From assembly GCF_016807185.1 (NCBI RefSeq), contig NZ_JAEVYN010000002.1, positions 2,763,994 to 2,827,993 of the forward strand: a stretch of DNA of 64,000 nucleotides, given 5' to 3'. Below the pieces are notes generated by a model. That model was not told the origin of the DNA. It did not search any database and saw nothing but the letters and a program-made list of their open reading frames with translations. A program made the translations under genes and the position numbers. Below are positions 63,716 through 64,000 of this stretch, in pieces (position 1 is the stretch's first letter; each line of letters starts with the position of its first letter). This stretch comes from Leptolyngbya sp. Cla-17 (GTDB lineage: Bacteria; Cyanobacteriota; Cyanobacteriia; Leptolyngbyales; Leptolyngbyaceae).

Positions 63716-64000
63716 ATTGGTATGATTCTCCAACGATTTTGAAAAGGACAAGGTTTTTCGCACTAGCCGCGATACCCGCTGCCTCAACGTATTGTTGAAG
63801 CGCTCAATGTAGCTGGTTTTGCCCGTTTTTTTGCCCACGGCTCGATGGCGCTTGCTGGGTAGTAACCGCTCCATATGCTGTCCAACAGTCGGTATAGGCG
63901 AACGCGCATTGACGATAAACAGGCGGCAAGGAGTGCCACGGTTGGGGTGCTGCCGCTTCATCGCGTGCGCCAATGTAAACACCCACAATCTCACGAGTAT

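Larger units (their letters stand above)
62571..63722 (+). mobile_element. IS630-like element subtype B, complete copy 2 (1152 bp)
   Basis: Same length and encoded proteins as 20736-21887, in opposite orientation. Again TGA lies directly outside both ends (62568-62570 and 63723-63725). It is inserted in the IS1-family gene. Confidence 0.88.
62506..64000 (-). mobile_element. IS1-family element, second type, interrupted and running off the window
   Basis: The right terminal repeat GGTAGTGCTACACACG starts at 62506. The gene fragments 62513-62570 and 63723-64000 rejoin as SLENHIGAIWYFIHHYNASL when the IS630-like element and one TCA are removed. The end sequence resembles that of the 243-bp MITE. 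The stretch 62372-62505 between this element and the IS5 contains no gene I can support. Confidence 0.75.
62513..64000 (-). pseudogene. IS1-family InsB-type transposase, frameshifted and interrupted (partial)
   Basis: From the window edge: EIVGVYIGARDEAAAPQPWH, FAYTDCWTAYGAV, then a frameshift near 63865 to LPSKRHRAVGKKTGKTSYIE and RFNNTLRQRVSRLVRKTLSF, interrupted after SLEN by the IS630-like element, and ending HIGAIWYFIHHYNASLRV. The GVYIGAR(D) and YTDCW segments carry Asp residues, and SYIERFN the Glu. It is different from the IS1 at 24.5 kb. The N-terminus lies beyond the window. Confidence 0.75.

Noticed and set aside
1..64000. tRNA, rRNA, riboswitch and full CRISPR-Cas loci
   Set aside because: I found no cloverleaf with a recognisable anticodon arm, no rRNA-like stretch, no cas-like protein and no array beyond the two separated repeat-like units.

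Overview
The window looks like DNA from a filamentous or other complex cyanobacterium. The evidence is the many HIP1-type GCGATCGC palindromes, the family set (CHAT/TPR protein, TPS-type haemagglutinin, two DUF928 proteins, a cyanobacterial-style chemosensory operon, a GAF histidine kinase) and the IS repertoire. A parB gene and a truncated parA suggest that part of it is, or came from, a plasmid. I saw no rRNA or tRNA gene and no cas gene.

Layout. (1) 1-16.8 kb, + strand, intact: a membrane WD40 protein and a large Ig-like membrane protein overlapping by 4 nt, a secreted TPR protein, a secreted TPR-CHAT (caspase-like) protein, a 2159-aa filamentous-haemagglutinin-type exoprotein, and two paralogous DUF928 proteins with signal peptides. 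This reads as one cell-surface/secretion module. (2) 16.8-34.9 kb: a graveyard of mobile DNA. It holds the C-terminal part of a Tn7-like TnsD, three IS630 subtypes, a glycosyltransferase gene split by an IS, an IS1-family element flanked by two nearly identical 1970-bp group II introns in inverted orientation, a sigma-like gene cut by one intron, a Tn3 transposase remnant, an SDR gene, parA(fragment)-parB, an IS4-family element with a 9-bp target duplication, and a YhcG-type nuclease gene. (3) 35-37 kb: a CASTOR/POLLUX-type ion channel gene. (4) 37.2-45.3 kb: a nested IS block. An IS5 element carries one IS110 element in each terminal repeat, and the whole sits inside what looks like the spacer of a two-repeat CRISPR relic. 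It is followed by a MITE, a hydrolase pseudogene, IS630, an AraC pseudogene and ISAs1/IS630 remnants. (5) 45.4-59.1 kb, - strand: a complete chemosensory operon in the order GAF histidine kinase, response regulator, CheR-TPR, dual CheW, three MCPs, hybrid CheA, CheB. (6) 59.4-64 kb: a second IS5 whose transposase gene is interrupted by a 2063-bp serine-recombinase element with perfect 26-bp terminal repeats, then an IS1-family gene interrupted by a second full copy of the IS630-like element found at 20.7 kb.

The most interesting material is in how mobile elements target one another. The IS110 copies preserve both the target (IS5 terminal repeat) and the donor end, and the 5' non-coding leader of the recombinase contains short segments matching each, in the order expected for a bridge RNA. 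The serine-recombinase element would form a perfect 52-bp palindromic junction on circularisation, and its removal restores the IS5 reading frame exactly. Both group II introns sit exactly 5 nt outside the two IS1 terminal repeats. The IS630-like element repeatedly sits between TGA trinucleotides, and interrupted genes regain frame only if 3 bp is taken as the duplication.
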